From the NCBI RefSeq assembly GCF_040689395.1, contig NZ_JBFAZX010000013.1:62001-126000 (forward strand): a DNA stretch of 64,000 bases, written 5' to 3'. Positions 8,772 to 16,733 of the stretch are shown one piece after another. The notes beneath the pieces are model-generated. The model made no database searches. It was not told the DNA's origin and saw only the letters and a list, made by a program, of their open reading frames with translations. The stretch is from Dactylosporangium sp040689395. GTDB lineage: Bacteria; Actinomycetota; Actinomycetes; Mycobacteriales; Micromonosporaceae. The position numbers and the translations under genes are program-made. The first letter of the stretch is position 1. Every line of letters begins with the position of its first letter.

Positions 8772-9986
8772 TCAGCGGATGTGGGTGCCGGAGATCGCGC
8801 GGGACACCACCAGGCGCTGGATCTCGCTGGTGCCCTCGAAGATGGTGTAGATCTTGGCATCGCGGTACCAGCGCTCGACCGGGTGTTCGCGCAGGAAGCC
8901 CGCGCCGCCCAGGATCTGCACGGCCTTCTCGGTCACCGCCACGGCCACCTCGCCGGCCTTGAGCTTGCTCATCGAGCCCTCGCCGGCCTCGAACGGGCGG
9001 TTGTTGCGCCCCATCCACGCGGCGCGCCACACCAGCAGGCGGGCGGCGTCGATCTCCATGCGCATGTCGGCCAGCGCGAACGCGATGGCCTGGTTCTCGA
9101 TGATCGGCCGGCCGAACTGCACCCGCCCCTTGGCGTACTCCAGCGCGTACTCATACGCGGCCCGGGCCACTCCGAGCGCCTGCGCGCCCACGACGGGGCG
9201 GGACAGCTCGAACGTGCGCATCGCCGCCTGGCCCTGCGCCCTGCGGCCCTCGCGGGCCCGGGCGAGCCGCTCGTCGAGGACGTCCTTGCCGCCGAGCAGG
9301 CACACGCCGGGCACCCGGACGTCGTCGAGAAACACGTCGGCGGTGTGCGAGGCGCGCAGGCCGAGCTTCTTAAGCTTCTTCGCGCCGTTGAGCCCGGCGG
9401 TGCCCGGCGGCACGACGAACGCGGCCTGGCCTCGCGAGCCGAGCTCCGGCTCGACGCTGGCGGTGACCACGTGGACGTTGGCGATGCCGCCGTTGGTGGC
9501 ATACGCCTTCTGGCCGCTGATGACCCACTCGTCGGTGGCCTCGTCGTAGCGGGCGCGGGTGCGCATCGAGCCGACGTCGGAGCCGGCCTCGGGCTCGGTG
9601 GTGCAGAATGCGGCCACCTTGGGGTTGTCGGCGTCGCCGAAGCACTGCGGGACCCACTCGACCATCTGGTCGGGGGTGCCGCTGCCGTAGATGGCGGCGA
9701 CGGCGAGGCTCGTGCCGAAGATGGCCATGCCGATGCCGGCGTCACCCCAGAACAGCTCCTCGTTGGCCAGGCACAGCGAGAGGCCGGACGGGTCCGCCCA
9801 GGCGTTGGCGAGGAACTCGAAGCCGTACAGACCGATCTTCGCGGCCTCCTGGATCACCGGCCACGGCGTCTCCTCGCGAGCGTCCCACTCCGCGGCGACC
9901 GGGCGCACGACTTCGGCCGCGAAGCCGTGCACCCAGTCGCGGAGGTCCCGCTGTTCCTCATTCAGGTCGAGCGAGAACTCGGGCAT
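8772..9986 (-). CDS. Acyl-CoA dehydrogenase
   Basis: A flavoprotein of 404 residues that introduces an alpha-beta double bond into acyl-CoA and passes electrons to ETF. It shows the FCTTEPEAGSDVGSMRTRAR FAD-contact signature in the middle, and IFEGTSEIQRLV near the C-terminus, where Glu384 matches the catalytic base of the medium-chain type. It begins four bases after the stop of the SCP2-domain gene, so the two are translationally linked. The divergent TetR gene and its operator suggest control by an acyl-CoA or lipid signal. Chain-length preference cannot be read from the sequence. Confidence 0.95.
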   Translation of the reverse strand: MPEFSLDLNEEQRDLRDWVHGFAAEVVRPVAAEWDAREETPWPVIQEAAKIGLYGFEFLANAWADPSGLSLCLANEELFWGDAGIGMAIFGTSLAVAAIYGSGTPDQMVEWVPQCFGDADNPKVAAFCTTEPEAGSDVGSMRTRARYDEATDEWVISGQKAYATNGGIANVHVVTASVEPELGSRGQAAFVVPPGTAGLNGAKKLKKLGLRASHTADVFLDDVRVPGVCLLGGKDVLDERLARAREGRRAQGQAAMRTFELSRPVVGAQALGVARAAYEYALEYAKGRVQFGRPIIENQAIAFALADMRMEIDAARLLVWRAAWMGRNNRPFEAGEGSMSKLKAGEVAVAVTEKAVQILGGAGFLREHPVERWYRDAKIYTIFEGTSEIQRLVVSRAISGTHIR

Positions 9987-9989
9987 GGA

Positions 9990-10445
9990 TCAGGCCTTGG
10001 GAATGTCGAAGAGGTTCGCGATGTTGGCCGCCAGGCCCAGGTCGCCCTTCGCCTTGAGCTTGCCGGTCATGAACATCATCATGGGGTTGCCGGCGCCGGA
10101 GACGACCTTGAGGAAGTCGACCGGGCCGACGGTGATCGAGAGCTTCGAGTCCTGGCCGGGGCTCGGCGACAGCGTGCAGGCGCCGTCGGCGATGACCAGC
10201 TCGTAGGCGTCGGTGCCGCCGTCCGGCGCGCCGGTGATGTTCCAGTGGATGATCGCGTTGGTCGAGCCGGCGCGGTCGGGCCGGAACAGCTCGGGGAACC
10301 GGGAGAAGATCGCGTCCAGGACGGTCTTGCGCTGGGGGCTGTTCATGATGTCGGCCAGCCGCGAGTCCGGCGCGCTCTTCACGATCTGCGCGAACTGCTT
10401 CGGGTCGATGTTGGTGAAGTCACCCAGGGCGTCAAGATCGGTCAT
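9990..10445 (-). CDS. SCP2 sterol-binding domain protein
   Basis: A 151-residue single-domain protein of the SCP2 lipid-carrier family, with the typical C-terminal pattern of a beta-sheet that holds lipid (SKLSITVGPVDFLKVVSGAGNPMM) followed by GKLKAKGDLGLA. It probably delivers or sequesters fatty acyl or sterol-like ligands for the dehydrogenase encoded just downstream. I chose the ATG at 10445 because GGAGG sits eight bases before it. A longer frame to 10478 would run through the promoter. A minus-strand TAATAT at 10463-10468 and an operator at 10472-10499 lie directly upstream. Confidence 0.9.
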   Translation of the reverse strand: MTDLDALGDFTNIDPKQFAQIVKSAPDSRLADIMNSPQRKTVLDAIFSRFPELFRPDRAGSTNAIIHWNITGAPDGGTDAYELVIADGACTLSPSPGQDSKLSITVGPVDFLKVVSGAGNPMMMFMTGKLKAKGDLGLAANIANLFDIPKA

Positions 10446-10462
10446 GGTGGTGTCCTCCGTTG

Positions 10463-10468
10463 ATATTA
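10463..10468 (-). promoter_or_regulatory. -10 box of the SCP2/acyl-CoA dehydrogenase operon
   Basis: Read on the minus strand this is TAATAT, one base from the consensus, about 18 bases before the SCP2 start and partly followed by its ribosome site. The adjacent palindrome would cover its -35 region. Confidence 0.6.
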
Positions 10469-10471
10469 AGC

Positions 10472-10499
10472 TACTCATGCGTAACCTTACGCACGAGTA
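10472..10499. promoter_or_regulatory. Palindromic TetR-type operator in divergent promoter region
   Basis: Half-sites TACTCATGCGTAA (10472-10484) and TTACGCACGAGTA (10487-10499) are inverted copies that match at 12 of 13 positions with a 2-base centre. Size and symmetry suit a TetR dimer pair. The site lies between the SCP2 -10 box and the -10-like TAGGGT of the TetR gene, so binding would block both directions. Confidence 0.75.
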
Positions 10500-10513
10500 A
10501 GTAGGGTGACAAG

Positions 10514-11164
10514 ATGCTGAAACGGCTTCCGCGTGTGGTCCGCGAGCAACAGATGCTCGACGCCGCGGTCAAGGTCTTCTCCAACCGGGGTTTCCACGCG
10601 GCGTCCATGGACGAGATCGCGGAGCTGGCCGGCATTTCCAAGCCGATGGTGTACGCCTACCTCGGCGCCAAGGACGAGCTGTTCCTGGCGTGCCTGCAGC
10701 GCGAGGCCACCCGCCTGATGGAGGCGGTGGCCGGCGGCGTGCGCCCGACCGCCCGCCCCGACGAGCAGCTGTGGAACGGGCTGCGGGCGTTCTTCGCCTT
10801 CGTCGGCGCGCACCGGGACGGCTGGCGGGTGCTCTATCGGCAGGCCCGCAGCGAGCCGCGCTTCGCCGGCGAGTTGGCCGGCATGCGCGCCCGGATCGTC
10901 GAGGTGGTCGCCGCGCTACTGGAGAGCGCCTGCGTGCAGGCCGACCTCGCGGGCCGGATCCGGACACCGGCCCGCCCGGACGACTTCCTAGCGATGGCCT
11001 ACGCCTACGTGGGCGCGGCCGAGTCCCTCGCGGACTGGCTCGCCGACCACGAGGAGGAGGATCCGGAGCAGACGGCCACCCGGATGATGAACTTCGTCTG
11101 GGTCGGCGCCGACGCGCTGTTGCAGGGGCGCGTCTGGCGTGCGGACCGTTCTCAGGCCGGATAG
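10514..11164 (+). CDS. TetR family transcriptional regulator
   Basis: A 216-residue repressor. The N-terminal helix-turn-helix spans about residues 10-55, with AVKVFSNRGFHAASMDEIAE and the recognition helix in LAGISKPMVYAYLGAKDELF. The C-terminal ligand domain is all-helical and cannot be assigned a ligand. TAGGGT lies six bases before the ATG and no ribosome site is visible, so the transcript is probably leaderless. It is divergent from SCP2/acyl-CoA dehydrogenase with a palindromic operator between, which points to autoregulation and repression of that operon by a lipid-derived effector. The last 13 bases overlap the convergent rhomboid gene. Confidence 0.92.
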   Translation: MLKRLPRVVREQQMLDAAVKVFSNRGFHAASMDEIAELAGISKPMVYAYLGAKDELFLACLQREATRLMEAVAGGVRPTARPDEQLWNGLRAFFAFVGAHRDGWRVLYRQARSEPRFAGELAGMRARIVEVVAALLESACVQADLAGRIRTPARPDDFLAMAYAYVGAAESLADWLADHEEEDPEQTATRMMNFVWVGADALLQGRVWRADRSQAG

Positions 11165-12099
11165 CCCACCGGCGGCACCTGCGCCAGGCCGACCGCGAAC
11201 GCGACGCCGAGCAGCACCAGCGCGCCGACGATCGTGACCGCCTGCACGGCGTTGCGCTGTTTCTGCGGCGCGTAGGCGAGGCCGGCCGTGACGACCGCGC
11301 CGGTGATCAGCCCGCCGAGGTGTGCCTGCCAGGAGATGTAGCCGCTGAAACTGAACGTGATCACCAGGTTGAGCACGAGCACGGGCACGATGCTGGCGAT
11401 GCTCAGGCGCATCCGGCGCAGCACCACGATCATCGCGGCGAACATTCCGAAGACCGCGCCGGAGGCGCCGGCGCTGGGCACGTTGGGCGAACCCAGCATG
11501 AACGCCAGCACGCTGCCGCCGAGGCCGGAGATCAGGTAGACGGCGAGGAAGCGCAGCCGGCCCAGCGCCGCCTCGAGCGGCCGGCCGAGCACCCACAGCG
11601 CCCACATGTTCATCACCAGGTGCAGCACGCCGAAGTGCAGGAACATCGCCGTGAACAGGCGATACCAGTCGCCGTCGGCGACGCTCGGGCCGGGCACTCG
11701 GATGTCGGTGCCCTGCGCGGTGAAATACGGCACCAGCGCGCCCCACTCGTGCAGGGGCGTCAGGCCGCCGAGCAGGCCGCCCAGGCCTCCGCCGCCCATG
11801 CCCCGCGCGGCGTTGTGGCCCGCGCTGATCAGGGCGATGACGAAGACCAGCACGTTGACGACGATCAGCGCGATCGTCACCGTGCCCTCGGCACCGGAGC
11901 GGCCGCCGCCGAACGCGGTCCGAGCCTGGCGCTGCGTCCTGGAGCCCTGGCGGACGCAGTCCGGGCACTGGAAACCGACCGAGGCCTCGTTCATGCAGTC
12001 GGGGCAGATCGGCCGGTCGCAGCGGGTGCACCGGACATACGTCTCGCGATTGGGGTGCCGGTAGCAGACAGGGACCACGTTCGCCGGCGGCTGATTCAT
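11152..12099 (-). CDS. Rhomboid intramembrane serine protease with N-terminal zinc-binding module
   Basis: A 315-residue membrane protease. Residues 1-50 hold a cysteine-rich module (CYRHPNRETYVRCTRCDRPI, then CPDCM and CPDCV) that resembles a B-box-like zinc site and is usual in actinobacterial rhomboids. One helix follows at about 75-95, then the rhomboid core with the GASGAVFGMFAA serine motif and a later HLGGLITGA histidine, the Ser-His dyad. A proposed rhomboid Asn/His block HFGVLHLVMNMWALWVLG is present. The start ATG has minus-strand TAACCT seven bases upstream and looks leaderless. Substrates are unknown. Confidence 0.93.
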   Translation of the reverse strand: MNQPPANVVPVCYRHPNRETYVRCTRCDRPICPDCMNEASVGFQCPDCVRQGSRTQRQARTAFGGGRSGAEGTVTIALIVVNVLVFVIALISAGHNAARGMGGGGLGGLLGGLTPLHEWGALVPYFTAQGTDIRVPGPSVADGDWYRLFTAMFLHFGVLHLVMNMWALWVLGRPLEAALGRLRFLAVYLISGLGGSVLAFMLGSPNVPSAGASGAVFGMFAAMIVVLRRMRLSIASIVPVLVLNLVITFSFSGYISWQAHLGGLITGAVVTAGLAYAPQKQRNAVQAVTIVGALVLLGVAFAVGLAQVPPVGYPA

Positions 12100-12144
12100 G
12101 CTGACAAGGTTAGCCAGGTATGACCGTGACTCCCCCTGGGCTGG

Positions 12145-12684
12145 CTACGCGGTGCGCTCGATGTCGACACGCTGGATGACGATGTCGTCCACCGGGCGGT
12201 CCATGCGGCCCGTCCGCGTGGTCGAGATCTGATCGACGACCTTGCGGGAGTCCTCGTCGGCGACCTCGCCGAAGATCGTGTGCTTGCCGTTGAGGTGCGG
12301 CGTCGGGCCGACCGTGATGAAGAACTGCGACCCGTTGGTGCCCTGCCCGAAGCGGATGCCGGCGTTGGCCATGGCCAGCAGGTAGGGCCGGTTGAAGGAC
12401 AGCTCCGGGTGGATCTCGTCGTTGAAGTTGTAGCCCGGGCCGCCCGTGCCGGTGCCGGTCGGGTCGCCACCCTGGATCATGAAGTTGGCGATGACGCGGT
12501 GGAAGATGACGCCGTCGTAATACGGCCCCTTGCCCGCCTCGCCCGTCCGCGGGTCCGTGTATTCCTTGCTGCCCTCGGCGAGTTCCACGAAGTTGCGCAC
12601 GGTCTTGGGCGCGTGGTTGGGGAACAACTCAAGCCGGATGGGACCGACGTTGGTGTGCAGCGTCGCGAACAGTTGCTCGGCCAC
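12145..12684 (-). CDS. Cyclophilin-type peptidyl-prolyl cis-trans isomerase
   Basis: A cytosolic cyclophilin of about 179 residues that speeds proline isomerisation during folding. The core shows VIFHRVIANFMIQGGDPTGTG, NDEIHPELSF, LAMANAGIRFGQGTNGSQFF and HTIFGEVADE in the family order. The Arg and Phe of FHRV and the GSQFF residues line the active pocket. No signal peptide is present. I chose the GTG at 12684 because AAGGGAGA lies just upstream. The frame to 12720 would begin upstream of that site. Confidence 0.93.
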   Translation of the reverse strand: MAEQLFATLHTNVGPIRLELFPNHAPKTVRNFVELAEGSKEYTDPRTGEAGKGPYYDGVIFHRVIANFMIQGGDPTGTGTGGPGYNFNDEIHPELSFNRPYLLAMANAGIRFGQGTNGSQFFITVGPTPHLNGKHTIFGEVADEDSRKVVDQISTTRTGRMDRPVDDIVIQRVDIERTA

Positions 12685-12871
12685 CAGTTCTCCCTTTCCT
12701 TGGTGACATTCCGTCATCACCGTATCCGACGTCCATTCTGGCGGATCCGGGTGTACGGGCGACCGGTTCGTTGCAGGATGACCCGGAGCGGACCTGCTCC
12801 TGAGGTTCTCCCTGGTCGGATCGGGGTAATCGGGGAAGGACGGGTTTGCCGCGCCTCAGGAGGTGGAGCAA

Positions 12872-13507
12872 GTGTTTCGACGTCGTCAGGTGCAGACGCA
12901 CAGCCGGCTCGCACGGGACGAGCTCGGGGAAAGCCTCGATCACCTGCGAATGGCCGCGGCGCACGCCGCCGATGGCGCTTCGGGCGCCTTGGCGCCGCGC
13001 GTCGACGCCGCTCGCAGGGCCATGAAGCCGCATCTGGAGAGCGGCATGAGCCGTGCCAAGGGTGGCGTGGACACGGTCATGATCATCGCGCGGGACCGCT
13101 CGCGGCTGACCGGCCGCAAGGCGGTCAAGACGGGGCGCAAGGGAAAGGTCGGGATGACGAGAAACGGGCAGAAGTCGTCGCGGCGCTGGCCGACGATGAT
13201 CGGTGGGCTGCTGATGGCGGGCGCCGCCGTCGGCGTGGCGAGCGCGTTGCTGCGCCGTCGCCGCGACCAGCAGGGCTGGGACGAGTACGGCGCGACCCGC
13301 ACGACGAGTGACAGCGGCTCGATGCTCGAGTCCGCGAAGTCCACGATGGACGCCGGCATGGACAAGGCCCGGACGATGGGGGAGGCGGCCAAGGATCGCG
13401 CCTCCGACCTGATCGGCCACAAGAGCACCAACACGGGCCCGAGCGGCAGCGGGGAGCACGAGAAGTCCCCGATGTCGCAGGCCGCGTCGAAGAACAGCCG
13501 CTCTTAG
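12872..13507 (+). CDS. Hypothetical membrane-associated protein, DUF5324-like
   Basis: A basic protein of about 211 residues. The N-terminal half is helical and rich in Ala, Arg and Lys. One hydrophobic helix (MIGGLLMAGAAVGVASALL) at roughly residues 110-128 is followed by RRRRD. The tail has repeated amphipathic heptads (ESAKSTMDAGMDKARTMGEA) and ends in a disordered Ser/Asn-rich stretch. This organisation resembles the DUF5324 family of Streptomyces. The function is unknown. The GTG at 12872 is preceded by AGGAGG with eight bases spacing, so it is better than the GTG nine bases earlier, which overlaps that site. Confidence 0.7.
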   Translation: MFRRRQVQTHSRLARDELGESLDHLRMAAAHAADGASGALAPRVDAARRAMKPHLESGMSRAKGGVDTVMIIARDRSRLTGRKAVKTGRKGKVGMTRNGQKSSRRWPTMIGGLLMAGAAVGVASALLRRRRDQQGWDEYGATRTTSDSGSMLESAKSTMDAGMDKARTMGEAAKDRASDLIGHKSTNTGPSGSGEHEKSPMSQAASKNSRS

Positions 13508-13518
13508 GGCGCGATCGC

Positions 13519-13559
13519 GTAGGTGGGCCGTCCCCGGCCACGGGGGACGGCCCACCTAC
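13519..13559. terminator. Convergent hairpin terminator
   Basis: A perfect 17-bp inverted repeat with arms at 13519-13535 and 13543-13559 and a 7-base loop, between the DUF5324-like gene and corA. It fills almost the whole intergenic space. Confidence 0.85.
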
Positions 13560-13568
13560 ATTCACCGT

Positions 13569-14708
13569 CTACAACCAGCCGCTGCGGCGGAATCCCCAGA
13601 ACAAAGCCGCCGAGCCGCCGACCATCAGCGTCATCACGCCGGGATAGCCGAAGACCCATTCCGTCTCGGGCATGTATTTGAAGTTCATCCCATAGATGCC
13701 GGCGATCGAGGTGACCAGGGCGGCGATGGCGGCCCACGCGGCGATCTTGCGCATGTCGTTGTTCTGGTCGACGCTCACCTGCGCCAGCCGCGCCGCGAGC
13801 ACCGAGTTGATCACGTCGTCGAGGTAGAGCACCTGCTCGACCGCTCGGGCGAGGTTGTCGCCGACGTCGCGGAAGTACCGGCGGATCTCGTCGGGCACGT
13901 CGGCCAGTTGCCCGGTCACCAGCCCGGCCATCGGCCGCTGCAGCGGCAGCACCGCCCGCTTGAACTCCATCAGCTCGCGCTTGAGCTGGTAGATGCGCTG
14001 GATGCGCCCGGCGTCGCGCCGTCCGCCCCGCTGCGGGTTGAACACCTGGTCCTCGACCGCGGCGACATCCTCCTCGATTCCCGTCGCGACCTCGAGAAGC
14101 ATGTCGACCACGCTGTCGGCGACGGCGTAGGCGACGGCCCAGGGCCCGCGGGCCAGCACCTCCTGCCGGCGCTCCAGCCCGGAGCGGACCGGGGCGAGCC
14201 GGCTCGCGTCGCCGTGCCGGACGGTGATGACGAAGTGCTCGCCGATGAACATCAGCACGTCGCCGGTCTCGACCACCTCGCTGGTGTCGGTCAGCTCGTC
14301 GTGCTCGACGTATCGGGCGGTGCGCATGGTCAGGAAGGTCATCTCGCCGTACCGCTCGACCTTCGGCCGCTGCCGCGACTGCACCGCGTCCTCGACGGCC
14401 AGCTCGTGCAGCTGGAACGTCTCCGCGATCGCGGCCATCTCGGCCGCCTGGGGCTCCTTCAGACCGATCCACACGAAGCCGCGGCGCCGCCGGGCGGCCT
14501 GCAGCGCCTCCGCGTAGTTACGGTTGCCCGGCTGGCGCACGCCGTCGATGTACAGCGCGCAGTCCACGATCGCGCTCTGCTCCGGCGGCTGCGCGGCGGA
14601 CTTGGCCGCCAGTGGCGTGGAGTTGTTGAGCATCCGCGACATGGCCCGCACCGGCCGGGACAGCGCGCGCTGCAGCGGACGGGTGCCGGAGTGTTGATCG
14701 TCGGCCAT
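13569..14708 (-). CDS. corA: CorA family magnesium/divalent cation channel
   Basis: A 379-residue pentameric channel subunit. A long soluble N-terminal alpha/beta and coiled-coil region is followed by two C-terminal membrane helices. The signature YGMNF is visible in SIAGIYGMNFKYMPETEWVF between the helices, and the tail ends in a short basic cytosolic segment. Length and topology match actinobacterial CorA. The ATG at 14708 follows GGGAGG at five bases. A longer frame to 14894 would translate through a 24-bp palindrome and is rejected. The ion could be magnesium, cobalt or zinc. Confidence 0.93.
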   Translation of the reverse strand: MADDQHSGTRPLQRALSRPVRAMSRMLNNSTPLAAKSAAQPPEQSAIVDCALYIDGVRQPGNRNYAEALQAARRRRGFVWIGLKEPQAAEMAAIAETFQLHELAVEDAVQSRQRPKVERYGEMTFLTMRTARYVEHDELTDTSEVVETGDVLMFIGEHFVITVRHGDASRLAPVRSGLERRQEVLARGPWAVAYAVADSVVDMLLEVATGIEEDVAAVEDQVFNPQRGGRRDAGRIQRIYQLKRELMEFKRAVLPLQRPMAGLVTGQLADVPDEIRRYFRDVGDNLARAVEQVLYLDDVINSVLAARLAQVSVDQNNDMRKIAAWAAIAALVTSIAGIYGMNFKYMPETEWVFGYPGVMTLMVGGSAALFWGFRRSGWL

Positions 14709-14731
14709 CTCGACCTCCCTGGGGGAAGCGA

Positions 14732-14787
14732 GGTCGGTCCGCCCGGTGCCAACTTCCGCCCGAAAGTTGGCACCGGGCGGACCGACC
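14732..14787. repeat. 24-bp perfect inverted repeat upstream of corA
   Basis: Arms at 14732-14755 and 14764-14787 match at 24 of 24 bases with an 8-base loop (CCGCCCGA). A further degenerate copy of the left arm, GGTCGGCCCACCCGGTGCC, lies at 14810-14828. The repeat sits in the 301-bp gap between the aminotransferase stop and the corA start. The rest of that gap (14830-15009) holds only short G-rich runs and no gene. Confidence 0.85.
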
Positions 14788-15009
14788 GCAGGTGGGGGGT
14801 GGGGGGCGCGGTCGGCCCACCCGGTGCCGTTGGGGGGCGGGGGTGATGCCTGCAGCGCGATTCGCAAAGCGCGCCGGGCTGGATTTTGATCCATCCGGCA
14901 CCGCCTGGGGAACCACCCCCACCATCACGGTTTGGTGTCAGCTTGCTTGGACTGCTGCTGACTTGCTGTGAACGGGGAGCACGAATGGCCCCAGCCACCC
15001 CGGCCGGCC

Positions 15010-16104
15010 TCAGCCGGCCCTGCGCACCGCCTCGATCGCCGCCGCGAGACGCTGGACGCCCTCGTCGACCTGATCCGTGAGGACCGCCGAGAACGCGAGC
15101 CGGACCGAATTCCGCCCGCCCTCCAGCAGGAAGTCGCTGCCCTTGACCACGGCCACGCCGAAGTCCCGGGCCGCCACCTTCTCCAGCTCCGTCGTGTCGA
15201 CGTCCTCGGGCAGCTCCACCCAGAGGAAGTAGCCGCCGTCGGGCTCGACGAACGTCGCGTCCGGGATGTGCTTGCGCAGCCCCTCGGCCAGCAGCCGGGC
15301 CCGCTCGCCCAGCGTCGCCGACACCGTCGCGATCGAGCGCTCGATGTCGCCGTTCACGCAGAACTGGTGCGTGATCGCCTCGGCCACCATGCTCGGCGAG
15401 ATGTAGAGGTTGGTGGCCCGCTTCGCGATCGCGGCGATCGTCTCCTGCGGGCCGACCAGGTAGCCGACCCGCAGGCCGGGCGCGATGGTCTTGGTGAACG
15501 AGCTCGCGTGCACCACGACGCCGGCGGTGTCCTGGGACAGCATCGTGGGCAGCTTCTCGCCCCGCCAGCGGATGTCCGCGTAGGGGTCGTCCTCGAAGAT
15601 CGTGAACCCGTACTGCTCGGCCAGCCCGACCAGCGCGCGGCGCTTCTCGGCCGACAGGGTCACGCCGGCGGGGTTCTGGAAGTTGGGGATGATGTGCGCG
15701 AGCCGCGGGCGGACGCCGCTCTCCAGCAGAGTGCGCAGTTCCTCGACGTCCAGGCCGTCCTCCCGCACCGTCACCTGGTGCACGGTGGCGCCCAGGTTGC
15801 GCAGGTTGAGCAGGGTGCGGTCGTAGGTCGGCTTCTCCACGACCACGACGTCGCCGGGCTTGACCAGGTGCTCGAAGAGCAGCGCGTCGGCCTGCAGCGA
15901 GCCGTTGGTCACGATGACGTGGTCGGGCTCCACGCCGTGCTTCGCCGCGATCCACGAGCGCAGCGGGAGGTAGCCGACGGACGTGCCGTAGGCGGTGATG
16001 CCGGCCGGGTCGGCCTCGAAGGCGCGCACCGCGGCCGCCTTGAGCCCGTCGATGTCGATGATGTCGAGACTCGGCGCGCCACGGGCGAAAGAAATCAGCT
16101 GCAT
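15010..16104 (-). CDS. PLP-dependent class I/II aminotransferase (2-aminoadipate transaminase-like)
   Basis: A 364-residue fold-type I aminotransferase without the GntR-type DNA-binding arm of the MocR proteins it otherwise resembles. Motifs include YGTSVGYLPLRSWIA, VIVTNGSLQADALLF, PNFQNPAGVTLS with the substrate and cofactor Asn, FEDDPYADIRW with the PLP-ring Asp, and SSFTKTIAPGLRVGYL where the Lys forms the Schiff base. The short N-terminus matches LysN-like enzymes. The natural amino acid is not certain. TAGGCT on the minus strand six bases upstream of the ATG suggests a leaderless mRNA. Confidence 0.9.
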   Translation of the reverse strand: MQLISFARGAPSLDIIDIDGLKAAAVRAFEADPAGITAYGTSVGYLPLRSWIAAKHGVEPDHVIVTNGSLQADALLFEHLVKPGDVVVVEKPTYDRTLLNLRNLGATVHQVTVREDGLDVEELRTLLESGVRPRLAHIIPNFQNPAGVTLSAEKRRALVGLAEQYGFTIFEDDPYADIRWRGEKLPTMLSQDTAGVVVHASSFTKTIAPGLRVGYLVGPQETIAAIAKRATNLYISPSMVAEAITHQFCVNGDIERSIATVSATLGERARLLAEGLRKHIPDATFVEPDGGYFLWVELPEDVDTTELEKVAARDFGVAVVKGSDFLLEGGRNSVRLAFSAVLTDQVDEGVQRLAAAIEAVRRAG

Positions 16105-16110
16105 GGTGGC

Positions 16111-16116
16111 AGCCTA
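16111..16116 (-). promoter_or_regulatory. -10-like hexamer of the aminotransferase gene
   Basis: Minus-strand TAGGCT, six bases before the ATG at 16104, without a ribosome site between. Confidence 0.5.
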
Positions 16117-16240
16117 CGCAGCCGCGTGGCCGCCGTTCAGCCGAGTTCCCCGCCCTCCACTGGGGGGAACGGGGGCCCTGACCGGCGTTTTTCCGGTGCG
16201 CCGACCTCGCCGGGGCTGATTCCGCGCCCCGGACCGGGGA

Positions 16241-16627
16241 TCACGCCAGGATTGCCGTCTGAACCCAGACACGAATGATGTCGCGCACAGAGATCACCCC
16301 GAGCACGTCGTCACCGTCGAGGACTACCAGGTGGCGGAAGCCGCCGCGGACCATGGCGGCCGCGGCCTGCTCGATCGTCCACGAGGGGCTCGCGTAGACG
16401 ACCTCCCACGTGATGTGGTCGGCGGTCCGCTCGACGTCCGGGTCGAGATCGGCGCCGATCGCGTTGAGGATGTCCCGCTCGGTGATGATGCCCACGCCGG
16501 CACCGTCGGGGTCCATGACGATCGCCGAGCCGACCTTCCGCCCCGACATGAGCGCGGCGGCCTGACGGAGGGTGTGGTCAGGGCCGAGCTGGACGACGGC
16601 CGTGGACATGGCTTCGTGAACCTGCAT
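16241..16627 (-). CDS. CBS domain pair protein
   Basis: A 128-residue stand-alone Bateman module of two CBS repeats (about residues 8-62 and 72-124). The motifs VGSAIVMDPDGAGVGIITERD and FRHLVVLDGDDVLGVISVRD are typical. Such modules bind adenine nucleotides and act as energy or stress sensors. The partner is unknown. It is divergent from guaB1, an enzyme that itself contains CBS domains, but a direct link is only suggested by position. A GAGGAG site precedes the ATG by about ten bases. Confidence 0.9.
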   Translation of the reverse strand: MQVHEAMSTAVVQLGPDHTLRQAAALMSGRKVGSAIVMDPDGAGVGIITERDILNAIGADLDPDVERTADHITWEVVYASPSWTIEQAAAAMVRGGFRHLVVLDGDDVLGVISVRDIIRVWVQTAILA

Positions 16628-16719
16628 GGCGCATCAACTCCTCGCAAGGCACGGTACGGATATCGTCCCGCCTCGGCGACGAACTCTCAAGACCCACTCG
16701 CCCAGCCGTGCGCCCGCGA

Positions 16720-16725
16720 TACAGT
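16720..16725 (+). promoter_or_regulatory. -10-like hexamer, leaderless promoter of guaB1
   Basis: TACAGT lies eight bases before the GTG at 16734. There is no purine-rich ribosome site in between. Confidence 0.55.
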
Positions 16726-16733
16726 TGCACGAC

